From Halieaceae bacterium (GTDB taxonomy: Bacteria > Pseudomonadota > Gammaproteobacteria > Pseudomonadales > Halieaceae), in assembly GCA_902518075.1 (NCBI GenBank), contig CABYEX010000015.1, positions 1-35,406 on the forward strand: a stretch of DNA of 35,406 nucleotides, in the 5' to 3' direction. Below, piece after piece: positions 24,362-33,057 of this stretch. The notes below the pieces were generated by a model, which worked only from the letters and a program-made list of their open reading frames with translations, searched no databases and had not been told where the DNA came from. The position numbers were made by a program, and so were the translations under genes. Position 1 is the stretch's first letter, and the number at the start of each line of letters is the position of its first letter.

Positions 24362-26356
24362 ATGAGTTTTGAAGGCGAACAGACAGGGCCAGTGTTAGTG
24401 GCGGGCTTTCGGCCGATGATCTGGCTTGCGATATTACTCGTTATCTGCATTGGGGCGATCCCAGCACACGCCAACGTGGAATCGCCTAATTCGGCCGCCT
24501 ATCAGGAGGTCACGGTGCCGCTGGACCCCGAAACAAAGGCGGTGGGTGGTGCACTCTATGCCCAGCATTGCGCGGCCTGTCACGACAGCAACATGGTGCG
24601 CGCACCGCAACGTTACGTGTTGGAAAACGTCTCGCCCAGTACTTTACTAGCGGCAATGATTGACGGCCCAATGCGCGAAGTGGCGGCTGACTTGTCTCTT
24701 GAGCAAAAAACCGCGGTGGCTGAGTACATCGCCGAGCGCAAAATCACCGAGACGAACACCGCTGAGGCGGGCATCGCCTGTGAGGCTGCCGTCTATGAGT
24801 TCGATTTGTCTCAAACGCCAGTGTTTCAGCATTGGGGCCTGACTGCTGGGGCAAGTCATTTCATGTCTCCGTCGTTGGCGCGCGTCACCGGGAAAAATAT
24901 TGCTTCATTAGAGTTGGACTGGGCCTTTGCTTACCCGGATGCCACCCGGGCGCGCTCGCAACCGGCATTCGGTGCGGGCGCCATGTTTGTGGGCAGTCAG
25001 AGTGGCTTGGTTTACGCGTTCGACGTCGAGACTGGCTGCACCCGTTGGCAATTTCAGGCATCGAGTGAGGTGCGCAACGGACTGACGCTCGAGCCCTGGG
25101 ACACCGCTGTCGAATCCGTTGATCCGCTGCTTTTTTTTGGCGATCTCACGGGCAATCAATATGCGGTCTCGGTGTTGACTGGTGAGTTGCGATGGAAAAA
25201 GCGGATTGAGGATCACAGTGCCGCCACGCTGACCGCCGCGGCGGAATTATCCGACGGCGTGCTCTACGTGCCGGTCTCTTCGCTAGAGGAGGGCGCGGCA
25301 ATCGCGGCCGGCTACCCCTGTTGTTCCTTCAGAGGATCGATCGTGGCGCTCGATGCCAAGTCTGGCGAAGAGCTGTGGCGCCGGCATTTCATTCCCCCTG
25401 CGGAACAGCGCGGTGTTAACGCCGCGGGCACGCCTCAGTACGGCCCCAGCGGTGTGCCGATCTGGGCCGGCATGGCCATGGATACGGATCATCTGTACAT
25501 CGCCACCGGGGATGACTATTCGGGAGAGGGGTCGGAAACCAGCGACGCCATTATCGCGTTAGATAAAGCCTCGGGCAGGACGGTCTGGGTCCGCCAGGCG
25601 CGCTTTGGCGATGTATGGAATGGATCCTGCGAGAACGTTGATCCCGTGAACTGCCCCGAGGATAACGGCCCCGACTATGACTACGGTGCAGGGCCAGTGA
25701 TCAGTGAAGATTCGCAGGGCCGGCCTATTATTCTCGCAGGAGACAAAGGCGGGGTTGTGACCGCGATGCTGGCTGAGACCGGCGAATCGCTCTGGAAAAC
25801 CAAGGTTGGCCGGGGCGGTGTGGTGGCCGGCGTTAATTTTGGACTCGCGGCCCACGATGGCAAGGTCTTCGTGCCGATCAGTGACGCGCCGGATGGCCGG
25901 GATTACGATGAGCCCGCGCGACCCGGAGTCTATGCGCTAAACGTTGATAACGGTGACTATGTTTGGCAGGCGCCGGCAGGCGAGGACGTTTGTCTTGGCA
26001 GACCCGGTTGCTACCCTGGATATTCGGCCGCGATTTCGGTTACAAGCGATTACGTACTGGCGGGCTCAAATGAAGGTTGGTTGAGGGCCTTCGATATCGA
26101 CAACGGAGAGGTGCTGTGGGAGTTCGACACCACTCAGGCGTTCACTGCAGTCGATGGTCGCATAGCGCAAGGCGGTTCAATCGGTGGTGGTCAGGCGCCG
26201 CTTATCGTTGGTGATCGACTGATATTGAATTCGGGCTATGCCTTCGCCGGCAAGATGCCGGGCAATGCATTACTGGTCTTCAAGTTGCCAGCGAGCGACG
26301 CGCAGATAGCGGCGGGGTCCGGTGCTCAGGTCTTACTGGAGAGCGCCGAGAAATAA
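24362..26356 (+). CDS. Periplasmic quinohemoprotein (PQQ-type) alcohol dehydrogenase, polyvinyl-alcohol-dehydrogenase-like
   Basis: A 664-residue exported enzyme. It opens with a hydrophobic signal segment ('MIWLAILLVICIGAIPAHA'), then a small cytochrome c domain with C70-A-A-C73-H74 ('YAQHCAACHDSNM'), then an eight-bladed propeller with repeated 'ALDAKSGEELW', 'ALDKASGRTVW', 'ALNVDNGDYVW' and 'AFDIDNGEVLW' strands typical of PQQ enzymes. The N-terminal cytochrome order is that of PVA dehydrogenases, which oxidise secondary alcohols and pass electrons to the respiratory chain. A vicinal Cys pair is at C320-C321. The ATG at 24362 has GGTGA upstream; GTG at 24350 is an alternative. It follows the tandem SnoaL gene by 30 bases, suggesting one operon, and overlaps the convergent symporter gene by 31 bases. 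Confidence 0.9.
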   Translation: MSFEGEQTGPVLVAGFRPMIWLAILLVICIGAIPAHANVESPNSAAYQEVTVPLDPETKAVGGALYAQHCAACHDSNMVRAPQRYVLENVSPSTLLAAMIDGPMREVAADLSLEQKTAVAEYIAERKITETNTAEAGIACEAAVYEFDLSQTPVFQHWGLTAGASHFMSPSLARVTGKNIASLELDWAFAYPDATRARSQPAFGAGAMFVGSQSGLVYAFDVETGCTRWQFQASSEVRNGLTLEPWDTAVESVDPLLFFGDLTGNQYAVSVLTGELRWKKRIEDHSAATLTAAAELSDGVLYVPVSSLEEGAAIAAGYPCCSFRGSIVALDAKSGEELWRRHFIPPAEQRGVNAAGTPQYGPSGVPIWAGMAMDTDHLYIATGDDYSGEGSETSDAIIALDKASGRTVWVRQARFGDVWNGSCENVDPVNCPEDNGPDYDYGAGPVISEDSQGRPIILAGDKGGVVTAMLAETGESLWKTKVGRGGVVAGVNFGLAAHDGKVFVPISDAPDGRDYDEPARPGVYALNVDNGDYVWQAPAGEDVCLGRPGCYPGYSAAISVTSDYVLAGSNEGWLRAFDIDNGEVLWEFDTTQAFTAVDGRIAQGGSIGGGQAPLIVGDRLILNSGYAFAGKMPGNALLVFKLPASDAQIAAGSGAQVLLESAEK

Positions 26357-27678
26357 TCTTGGCTCGCTGTGGCCACTTTCGGGGCGAGGAGGATAGAACT
26401 GATCATTGTGGGGATCGCCATCAGCCCGTAGCTCGCCGAGATCAGATTGAAGACCACATCAATGCTCACGGTTGCACCAAAGATGACCGCGAGGACAAAG
26501 AACCAGCGAAAGTAGGGCTGCCACTGTGCGCCGACTAAAAAGCCGAAGCACTTTGCGCCGTAGTACCAGCCGGTAAACATGGTGGTGGTGCTAAGTATCA
26601 GCGCGACAAACCCTAGCAGCACGAGCCCCAAGCCCCCCATCTGACCTTGAAAGGCGTTCGCTGTGAGCGTGATGCCAGAAAGTTCACCGGGCTGCTGCCA
26701 ATTACCGGAGAGTAAAATGACAATGGCAGTGCAAGTGCAGACGATCAAGGTGTCAAACACCGGGCCCAGCGTAGCGAGCATGCCCTCGCGGATCGGCTCA
26801 TTGGTTCTCGCGGCGCCATGGGCCATGACTTCTGTACCTACCCCGGCTTCATTCGAGAAGGCCCCGCGACTGATGCCTATCAGCATAACGCCCAGAAATC
26901 CGCCGCCGACCGCAGTCGGCGACAGGGCCTCGCTGACAATACTCAAAAAGATGCCGGGCACGCCGCTCAGATGATTGATGACTACCCAAGCCGTCATCAG
27001 TAGATAGACGGTCACCATGGTGGGCAGCAGCGCGATCGCCACATTAGCCACCCTTGGCAGGCCGCCGAAGATCACGATGCCAATGACGCCAGCGAGCGAT
27101 ACGCCGATTAACAGCGGAGCCCAAGCCGGGGCGCTTCCACCGAACGCAGTATCCTGAATGAGTGCAGTGAGTTGATTGGCCTGAAATATGGGCAGCGTGC
27201 CGATCAAGCCTGCCAAAGCGAACAACACGGCCAGCGGATAAAAGGGCTTTGGCAGTGCTTCTCGAATCACGTACATCGGGCCGCCCTGCAGATTGCCCAG
27301 TGAGTCTTTGCCCCGGTACATGACACCGAGAGAGCAGGTAAAGAACTTCGTCGCGATGCCGACAATCGCCGAAACCCACATCCAGAACACGGCTCCTGGG
27401 CCGCCGGCGACGATGGCGAGTGCCACGCCCGCAATATTACCCAACCCCATGGTGTTAGAAAGCGCTGCGGCCAAGGCCTGTTTGTGTGAGATCTCACCTG
27501 CAGCATCAGGGGTGTCGTAGCGCCCAAGCAGAACAGCAACGCCGTGCCCCATGTGTCGATAGGGAGTCGCGCGCGAGATGAAGCAGAAGAACAAACCGCC
27601 GCCAATAAGCAATATGACGAGCGGAGTCCCCCACACGGTATCGGCGAATTGTTGTGCAAAGGTTTCAAGACTATTCAT
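26326..27678 (-). CDS. Sodium:alanine/amino-acid symporter (AGCS family)
   Basis: A 450-residue inner-membrane carrier with about 11 helices. AGCS signatures are 'EISHKQALAAALSNTMGLGNIAGVALAIVAGGPGAVFWMW' region (residues about 62-102) and 'GISRGAFSNEAGVGTEVMAHGAA' (about 268-290), the latter being a Na+/substrate site. Family members import alanine, glycine or other small amino acids with Na+; the substrate here could differ. The ATG at 27678 lacks a strong ribosome site. It is divergent from the MHS-type carrier at 27828 (149 bases between) and its 3' end overlaps the quinoprotein gene on the other strand. Confidence 0.93.
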   Translation of the reverse strand: MNSLETFAQQFADTVWGTPLVILLIGGGLFFCFISRATPYRHMGHGVAVLLGRYDTPDAAGEISHKQALAAALSNTMGLGNIAGVALAIVAGGPGAVFWMWVSAIVGIATKFFTCSLGVMYRGKDSLGNLQGGPMYVIREALPKPFYPLAVLFALAGLIGTLPIFQANQLTALIQDTAFGGSAPAWAPLLIGVSLAGVIGIVIFGGLPRVANVAIALLPTMVTVYLLMTAWVVINHLSGVPGIFLSIVSEALSPTAVGGGFLGVMLIGISRGAFSNEAGVGTEVMAHGAARTNEPIREGMLATLGPVFDTLIVCTCTAIVILLSGNWQQPGELSGITLTANAFQGQMGGLGLVLLGFVALILSTTTMFTGWYYGAKCFGFLVGAQWQPYFRWFFVLAVIFGATVSIDVVFNLISASYGLMAIPTMISSILLAPKVATASQDYFSALSSKT

Positions 27679-27827
27679 GGTGGGGATTCACAGCTCTCGG
27701 GTTCGGCTCAGACGACGTCCGACGGCTTGCATTGCACCACAGCTCTGCGTGCAGCGACAGGTTTACGAGCGATGGGTCTTGGGTCATGTTAGCTTTGTGT
27801 CTCGCACAACAATAACGAGCGATCGGG

Positions 27828-29138
27828 ATGAATGTAGAGCCCACCAAGCAGCAAAATATGCGTCGTGTAGCGCTGACCTCACTCGCAGGCACCAGTATCG
27901 AGTGGTACGACTTCTTTCTTTATGGCACGGCCGCCGCTGTCATTTTTCCCAAGGCGTTTTTCCCTCAAGATTTGCCGCCCATGGTGCTGCTGATTATTTC
28001 TTTCAGCACCTTTGCGGTGGGGTTCATTGCCCGGCCTCTCGGTGGTGTGGTGTTCGGCCACTTTGGGGATCAGGTGGGCCGAAAGCGCACGTTGGTGATC
28101 GCGCTCATGATGATGGGTGTGGCCACTACGTTGATTGGGCTCTTGCCCACTTATGAGTCTATTGGGATTGCCGCGCCGCTCATGCTGGTTGCGTTGCGCT
28201 TCATACAGGGCCTTGCCGTGGGCGGGCAGTGGGGTGGTGCCATGCTGTTGGTCACTGAGAGCGCGCCGTCTGAAAAGCGCGGTTGGTACGGCGCTTACGC
28301 GCAGGCAGGTGCCGCGGTAGGGGTCATTCTGGCGAATCTCGCGTTTTTGTCCGTGAGCACCTCCATGAGTGATGAGGCATTCATAGACTGGGGCTGGCGG
28401 CTGCCCTTTATTGCCAGCATTGTCCTCATCGGTATCTCGCTTTATGTGCAGTTGCGCATGGAGGACACCGAGGCATTCAAGGCGCTCAAAGCCTCGCAGG
28501 CGGAAGCGGGCGAGCAGGCAGCAGTGCCAAAATCTCCCGTGCTGGAGGCCATCCGCCGCTATCCCCGGCGAATCATGCTGGCAGCGGGTGCCTTTCTGTC
28601 CGTTCAGGTCACCTTTTACATTCTGATCGCGTTCGTCATCGCCTATGGGTTGAATTCGCCGTCGGTGGTACTGACCCGGGATGAAATGCTGACGTCGGTA
28701 TTGATCGCCGCCGCGGCGATGATCCCGGCGCTGTTTTACTTCTCCGGCATGTCAGATCGGGTGGGACGGAAGCAGATTTATCGCTGGGGTGCCGTTTTGA
28801 CGGGCGTCTGGGGTTTTGCGCTGTTCCCGCTGATTGATACCGGCAGTCCTTTGATGATCACGCTGGCTGTGACTGTCGGCATGATCTTTCTGGGCATGCA
28901 GTATGGCCCACAAGCTGCTTATTTCACGGAACTTTTTTCGACAGAAGTGCGTTACTCGGGAGCCTCGCTGGGGTATCAGATTGGGGCGATTTTGGGCGGC
29001 GCATTGGCGCCCACTATTGCTGTCTTATTGTGGACCGAGTTGGGTATCTTTTACGTGTCGCTCTACATTCTGTTGGCTGCTAGCCTTACCCTGTGGTCCT
29101 TGTCTCAGTTGGAGGAGACGGGGGGTCGGTCGCTATAG
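27828..29138 (+). CDS. MFS carrier, metabolite:H+ symporter (MHS) family
   Basis: A 436-residue 12-helix transporter. The opening 'LAGTSIEWYDFFLYGTAAAVIFPKAFFP' (about 19-46) and 'FIARPLGGVVFGHFGDQVGRKRTL' (about 66-89) with 'RFIQGLAVGGQWGGAMLLVTE' (about 124-144) are diagnostic of the ProP/KgtP/ShiA (MHS) group, which imports carboxylates, betaines, shikimate and similar compounds with protons. Its position within the Rieske/quinoprotein region fits uptake of the catabolic substrate or a breakdown product; this is inference. The ATG at 27828 was chosen for fit to the family N-terminus. Confidence 0.93.
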   Translation: MNVEPTKQQNMRRVALTSLAGTSIEWYDFFLYGTAAAVIFPKAFFPQDLPPMVLLIISFSTFAVGFIARPLGGVVFGHFGDQVGRKRTLVIALMMMGVATTLIGLLPTYESIGIAAPLMLVALRFIQGLAVGGQWGGAMLLVTESAPSEKRGWYGAYAQAGAAVGVILANLAFLSVSTSMSDEAFIDWGWRLPFIASIVLIGISLYVQLRMEDTEAFKALKASQAEAGEQAAVPKSPVLEAIRRYPRRIMLAAGAFLSVQVTFYILIAFVIAYGLNSPSVVLTRDEMLTSVLIAAAAMIPALFYFSGMSDRVGRKQIYRWGAVLTGVWGFALFPLIDTGSPLMITLAVTVGMIFLGMQYGPQAAYFTELFSTEVRYSGASLGYQIGAILGGALAPTIAVLLWTELGIFYVSLYILLAASLTLWSLSQLEETGGRSL

Positions 29139-29217
29139 TCTCGGTTCGCAGTGTGCAGAGAGGCTTGGCTGCAAATTTATCGCTAAATCATCCCTGGCGT
29201 GGCCTACTTGCCAAGGC

Positions 29218-29247
29218 TTGTCAATAAGTAAAGCTCTGCTCTATTTT
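29218..29247 (+). promoter_or_regulatory. Possible sigma-70 promoter for the crotonase gene
   Basis: TTGTCA (29218-29223) and TATTTT (29242-29247) are separated by 18 bases in an AT-rich part of the 153-base gap before the gene at 29292. The fit is moderate and unproven. Confidence 0.35.
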
Positions 29248-29291
29248 GAGGAGACTGGGAATCATATAAAGATCACAGGGAGCAATAATCA

Positions 29292-30137
29292 ATGAGCTAC
29301 GAATGTTTCGAACTCGAGGTTGCCAACGGCATCGCCCACATCCGGTTGAATCGTCCCGAGAAAGCGAACTCGATGATTCCGTCCTTCTGGACAGAGCTTC
29401 CAGCCGCAGTAAACACACTATCGAGGGAGGCCTCTGCGCGCGTGCTGGTCATCTCTGCGGAGGGCAAGCACTTCTCCTCCGGGATGGACATATCGGTATT
29501 CACCGACGGCGGATTGGACGGCCCGGCGGGTACTAACCCCAGCATCGGAGCAGAGGCGTTCCGCCATCACTGTATGGCGCTCCAGAGTGCCTTCACTTGT
29601 CTGGAGGAAGCACGCATGCCCGTTTTAGTAGCTATTCAAGGGGCGGCAGTCGGTGGCGCCATGGATTTCATCACGGCGTGTGATTGCCGGTATGCCACCA
29701 AGGACGCCTTCTTCTCAATCCACGAGACCGCCATTGGAATGACCGCAGATGTCGGCACATACCCGCGCTTGGTCAAGCTGATTTCTGAGGGTTGGGCGCG
29801 GCAAATGTCCTATACGGCTGAGCGGATTGTTGCGGAAAAAGCCCAAACGATTGGCCTGGTGAACGAGGTCTATGACTCGACAGAAGAAATGCTTGAAGCG
29901 GTCATGGGAATCGCCAAGCAGATTGCTGCGAACTCCCCGCTTGCCGTTACCGGTGCGAAGCGCATGGTCAACTATGCCCGAGATCACACCACTGCAGACG
30001 GTCTTGATTACATCGCGACGTGGAACGCATCGATGCTAGATGGTGACGCAATCCGCCAAACCTTCATGGCTCAAGCTAAAGGGGACGAACCCGAATACGA
30101 GGACTTACTCGCAGTTAAGAAAACCGCAGGTGAGTAA
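29292..30137 (+). CDS. Crotonase-family enzyme with dienoyl-CoA isomerase active site
   Basis: A 281-residue enoyl-CoA hydratase/isomerase superfamily protein. The oxyanion-hole segments are 'GKHFSSGMDISVF' (58-70) and 'IQGAAVGGAMDFITACD' (115-131). Three acidic residues D125, E145 and D153 ('HETAIGMTADVGT') have exactly the relative spacing (20 and 8) of the D176/E196/D204 catalytic set of rat delta3,5-delta2,4-dienoyl-CoA isomerase. That makes a dienoyl-CoA isomerase a better guess than a plain hydratase. Such an enzyme rearranges double bonds in unsaturated acyl-CoAs. GGGAG precedes the ATG by about 9 bases. The gene stands after the MHS carrier on the same strand. Confidence 0.88.
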   Translation: MSYECFELEVANGIAHIRLNRPEKANSMIPSFWTELPAAVNTLSREASARVLVISAEGKHFSSGMDISVFTDGGLDGPAGTNPSIGAEAFRHHCMALQSAFTCLEEARMPVLVAIQGAAVGGAMDFITACDCRYATKDAFFSIHETAIGMTADVGTYPRLVKLISEGWARQMSYTAERIVAEKAQTIGLVNEVYDSTEEMLEAVMGIAKQIAANSPLAVTGAKRMVNYARDHTTADGLDYIATWNASMLDGDAIRQTFMAQAKGDEPEYEDLLAVKKTAGE

Positions 30138-30192
30138 CTGGCGAAAAAAAAGGATGGGATCGCGAACCTCTGCCTTTGGTTTGTGAAGGCGC

Positions 30193-30642
30193 CTATGACT
30201 GCATCGGGCGAGAGGGGAGTAGCCCTGTGTCGCGCAGTCGCGGTATCTCGATCGCCGGACAGCGGTCCACCACCAATTGCAGGCCGGCATCTACGGCAGT
30301 CTGCTCGGCTGCGCTATGAACAACCCCTAGCTGTGTCCATATCGCGGGTATCCCGGCAGCCACGACATCCTGTGTGACCTCGGGCAGTGACGCGGCGTCG
30401 CGAAAAATATCTGCCATATCGACCAGTGTCGGGAGGTCTGCCAGAGAGGCATGCACTGTTTGTCCGAGTAGTCTTTGCCCCGCCAGGCCTGGGTTGATGG
30501 GCAAGACCTCGTAGCCCTCATCGAGCAGGAATTGCATCACCCGATGGCTGGGTCGCTCGGGCTTGGCGCTGGCGCCTACCAGAGCGATCCTTTTTGCCTG
30601 CAGGAGTAGTTCGGCAATGGCTTCGTCGGACTCAAGAGGCAT
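30193..30642 (-). CDS. CoA-binding-domain protein (YccU-like)
   Basis: A 149-residue single-domain Rossmann-fold protein of the CoA_binding_2 family. Visible marks are 'RIALVGASAKPERPSHRVMQFLLDEGYEVLPINP' region (18-51), 'LVDMADIFRDA' (about 73-83) and 'IWTQLGVVHSAAEQTAVDAGLQLVVDRCPAIEIPRL', which carries the family's conserved Cys. It binds CoA or a related nucleotide; the cellular role of the family is unclear. It starts 7 bases after the stop of the ECHDC3-like gene and is surely co-transcribed with it. Confidence 0.9.
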   Translation of the reverse strand: MPLESDEAIAELLLQAKRIALVGASAKPERPSHRVMQFLLDEGYEVLPINPGLAGQRLLGQTVHASLADLPTLVDMADIFRDAASLPEVTQDVVAAGIPAIWTQLGVVHSAAEQTAVDAGLQLVVDRCPAIEIPRLRDTGLLPSRPMQS

Positions 30643-30649
30643 GGAGTGA

Positions 30650-31444
30650 CTAACCCCACTCGGGGTCGCGTTTTTCCAGAAAAGCGCCGATACCCTCGTG
30701 TGCGTCGCCGTCAGAGGTGAGGTTATCGCGCATTACCTGATTGGCCAGCTCGAACGCCTTATCGAGAGGCATTTCCACCTGCTGATAAAAAGCCGATTTG
30801 CCCCGGGCGATACTCTCGGCCGAGCGAGACGCAATCTTGCTCGCTAACTCCTGGGTTGCCTGCTCCAGTTCGGACGCGGGGACAGACCGGTTGATGAGCC
30901 CAAAGCGTTCGGCAGTAGCCGCGTCGAATTGATCACCCGTCAGCGCCATTTCCATTGCGTGCTTTCGGGAGAGATTCCGACCGATACCGACTAATGGCGT
31001 GGTGCAGAAGGTGCCGATATTGACTCCCGGCGTGCAGAAGGTGGCGTCCTCGGAGGCAATAGCCAGATCGCAGGCAGAGACCAGTTGGCAGCCCGCGGCG
31101 CTGGCGATCCCCTGCACGCTGGCGATGATGGGTTTGGGGGCGTGCAGGATGCTCGTCATCATGGCCGCGCAATCCTGTAATAGCTGATCGATTCGCGCCT
31201 GCCAGTCGCCCTGATCCTCAGTGTCGCGACGGCGCGTTTCCCGCAGGTCATGTCCCGCGCTAAAAGCGGGGCCGGCGGCCTTGATCACAATGACCCGGGT
31301 GTCCGAGTTGGCATTACCGGAGGCAATGGCTCCCGACAGCGCGGCAATCATGTCGCTGGACAGGGGATTGCGGCGCTCGGGTCGATTCAGCGTGACAGAC
31401 AGCACCGCATCTTTTTCGCTTGTGATCACTAGCGGGTCAGTCAT
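30650..31444 (-). CDS. Enoyl-CoA hydratase/isomerase family protein, ECHDC3-like
   Basis: A 264-residue crotonase-fold protein. 'GPAFSAGHDLRETR' and 'VQGIASAAGCQLVSACDLAIASEDATFCTPGVNIGTFCTTPLVGIGR' give the two oxyanion-hole regions. The AAGCQLV..CD.A.AS....F.TPGVN.G.FC.TP string is that of the ECHDC3 subgroup, whose reaction is poorly known and which lacks the usual hydratase glutamate pair. The ATG at 31444 with GGGACG upstream is preferred to an in-frame upstream start at 31462. It is the first gene of a two-gene unit with the CoA-binding protein. Confidence 0.9.
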   Translation of the reverse strand: MTDPLVITSEKDAVLSVTLNRPERRNPLSSDMIAALSGAIASGNANSDTRVIVIKAAGPAFSAGHDLRETRRRDTEDQGDWQARIDQLLQDCAAMMTSILHAPKPIIASVQGIASAAGCQLVSACDLAIASEDATFCTPGVNIGTFCTTPLVGIGRNLSRKHAMEMALTGDQFDAATAERFGLINRSVPASELEQATQELASKIASRSAESIARGKSAFYQQVEMPLDKAFELANQVMRDNLTSDGDAHEGIGAFLEKRDPEWG

Positions 31445-31501
31445 GAACAGCGTCCCGGGCAATAAGGCATGTCTTGGCGCTGAAAGCGCTCATGCGTTAC
31501 C

Positions 31502-32884
31502 TTATTGTACGCGATAGTTCTTGATATCGATGGGCGCCACCCCTTTTTCTGATCGCGGTGTGCCTTCAGGGACCCAGTCATAGGGAATGGGCTGCACACG
31601 GAAAACCCAGTTGGTGGAAACGGTTCGGTTTTCAGTGTTCAAGGAGGTGTAGCTTTGCGAGCCAAAGTGGGGGTTCACATATTCCCATACGATGTCCGCG
31701 GCTGGTGTGACCTGAAACATGCGACCGTTCATCCCTTCGTTTATCAGCGTATTGCCATTAGGTAGCCGGCGGGCACTGGAGATGAAGGAGCTCGCGAAGG
31801 TCCAGCTTGCGGCGCCTGACTCTACCGCTGTGTATTGCCAAACAATCTGTTTCTCAATGGGGTCAATCTCGAGGATTCGTGACCCATAAAATAGCGGCAG
31901 CCGGGTCGCCGGATACCCGGAAGGCGCAACGTTATCAAAAACCAGCAGGTTGCCTGCGCCAGGCAGCCCTTTGGGGATAATGTGTGCATCGTGTTGGCCA
32001 CTGGTCTGATCAACCGGACGGGGTACGTAGGTATCAAACCGGGGCCTGAGTTCTGCCGACGACTGAGTGGGATAATCTGGGCCGATTTTCCAAACAAGGT
32101 CACCCGATGTTTTTTCTATGATGGCGATGAAGCTTGCTTCCCTAGAATCGATAACGATGTTGTCGGGGTGAAAGCGCGTGTCGCCGGCGTCAAACCACTT
32201 GTTGGGACCAATAGGCGCCATGTCATTAATTGTGATGAATCCTGCTCGCAGCCCCCCCGTTTCTTCAATCAGTTCTCGCCAGAGGTTTAGCCCTTCTTCC
32301 GACAGCCCAAACTGATCTAGGTGAAGCCCAGCGGACCAGCGCCATACCACTTTCCCACTGGGGCTAACTTCAACGATGTGCTCGTCGGTAATGGGTTTTG
32401 TCTTGGAGAGCGCCGGGACCAGTTGCGGGACTGCCACAACCGCCAGCGTGTTGCCATTTGGCAGCCTTGCCCAGTCGTGGCTTTGGTCGGCGCCCTCTCC
32501 ATTTTCGCCGCGCCATGACCACACCGTCTCGCCGTCCCAGTCGACTTCACCGATGGCAACGTTGTTGAAAATGCCTCCCCACATACCTTCGTTGTTTTCA
32601 ATTTGAACCAAGATATGGCCTTTCTTCCCATCATTCAGGGCTGGATCCAGCATTTCCGCAGGAAAGCCAGGCCGGTCCCATTGGTTCACCTCGTTTCCAT
32701 CCATATCTATAAGATGTGTATTCCCCGTTGGTGCGGAAAAGAGCACGTATCCGTTCCATGCTCGCACTGGGTCATAGATCGTCGTGCCTGTAGGGAAGAT
32801 GGTGGGGTTCGCCACCGCCGTAGTAGTGACGATTGCTAAAAAGCAGAACGTAAAACTGCTTAAAGCTAAGCCAGTAACGCGCAT
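31502..32884 (-). CDS. Exported arylsulfotransferase (ASST)-family protein
   Basis: A 460-residue secreted protein with a Sec signal ('LSSFTFCFLAIVTTTAVA', cleavage about residue 25). The rest is a beta-propeller with repeated 'HILVQIENN', 'ARLPNGNTLAVV', 'IIPKGLPGAGNLLVFDN' and 'RRLPNGNTLINEG' strands, typical of the Arylsulfotransf_2 family. Conserved histidines occur in 'QSHDWARLPNGN', 'TRFHPDNIVID' and 'SGQHDAHIIPKG', positions comparable to the active-site histidines of bacterial PAPS-independent aryl sulfotransferases. Actual sulfotransfer is not proven; many homologues are uncharacterised. The start ATG at 32884 has AAGGA 6 bases upstream. It is a single-gene unit. Confidence 0.87.
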   Translation of the reverse strand: MRVTGLALSSFTFCFLAIVTTTAVANPTIFPTGTTIYDPVRAWNGYVLFSAPTGNTHLIDMDGNEVNQWDRPGFPAEMLDPALNDGKKGHILVQIENNEGMWGGIFNNVAIGEVDWDGETVWSWRGENGEGADQSHDWARLPNGNTLAVVAVPQLVPALSKTKPITDEHIVEVSPSGKVVWRWSAGLHLDQFGLSEEGLNLWRELIEETGGLRAGFITINDMAPIGPNKWFDAGDTRFHPDNIVIDSREASFIAIIEKTSGDLVWKIGPDYPTQSSAELRPRFDTYVPRPVDQTSGQHDAHIIPKGLPGAGNLLVFDNVAPSGYPATRLPLFYGSRILEIDPIEKQIVWQYTAVESGAASWTFASSFISSARRLPNGNTLINEGMNGRMFQVTPAADIVWEYVNPHFGSQSYTSLNTENRTVSTNWVFRVQPIPYDWVPEGTPRSEKGVAPIDIKNYRVQ

Positions 32885-33057
32885 TTTTTTATCCTTATTT
32901 TGCGGTGTAGAGAGCTCTTTAAGCTTGACATAGGCGCCGCTTACACAGAAGTGGAGTTTGTTACCTCTGTCATTCGGGGCTGAGCGAGATCTGATGCGAA
33001 TTTGCGCCGTGCTGGGGGAGTCAAGCTCACCAGACCGTGGTACAACAGAAGTCTCGT

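Noticed and set aside
27760..27822. Direct repeat ACGAGCGAT in the symporter/MHS intergenic region
   Set aside because: Only nine bases, two copies with unrelated flanks; too short to call an operator.
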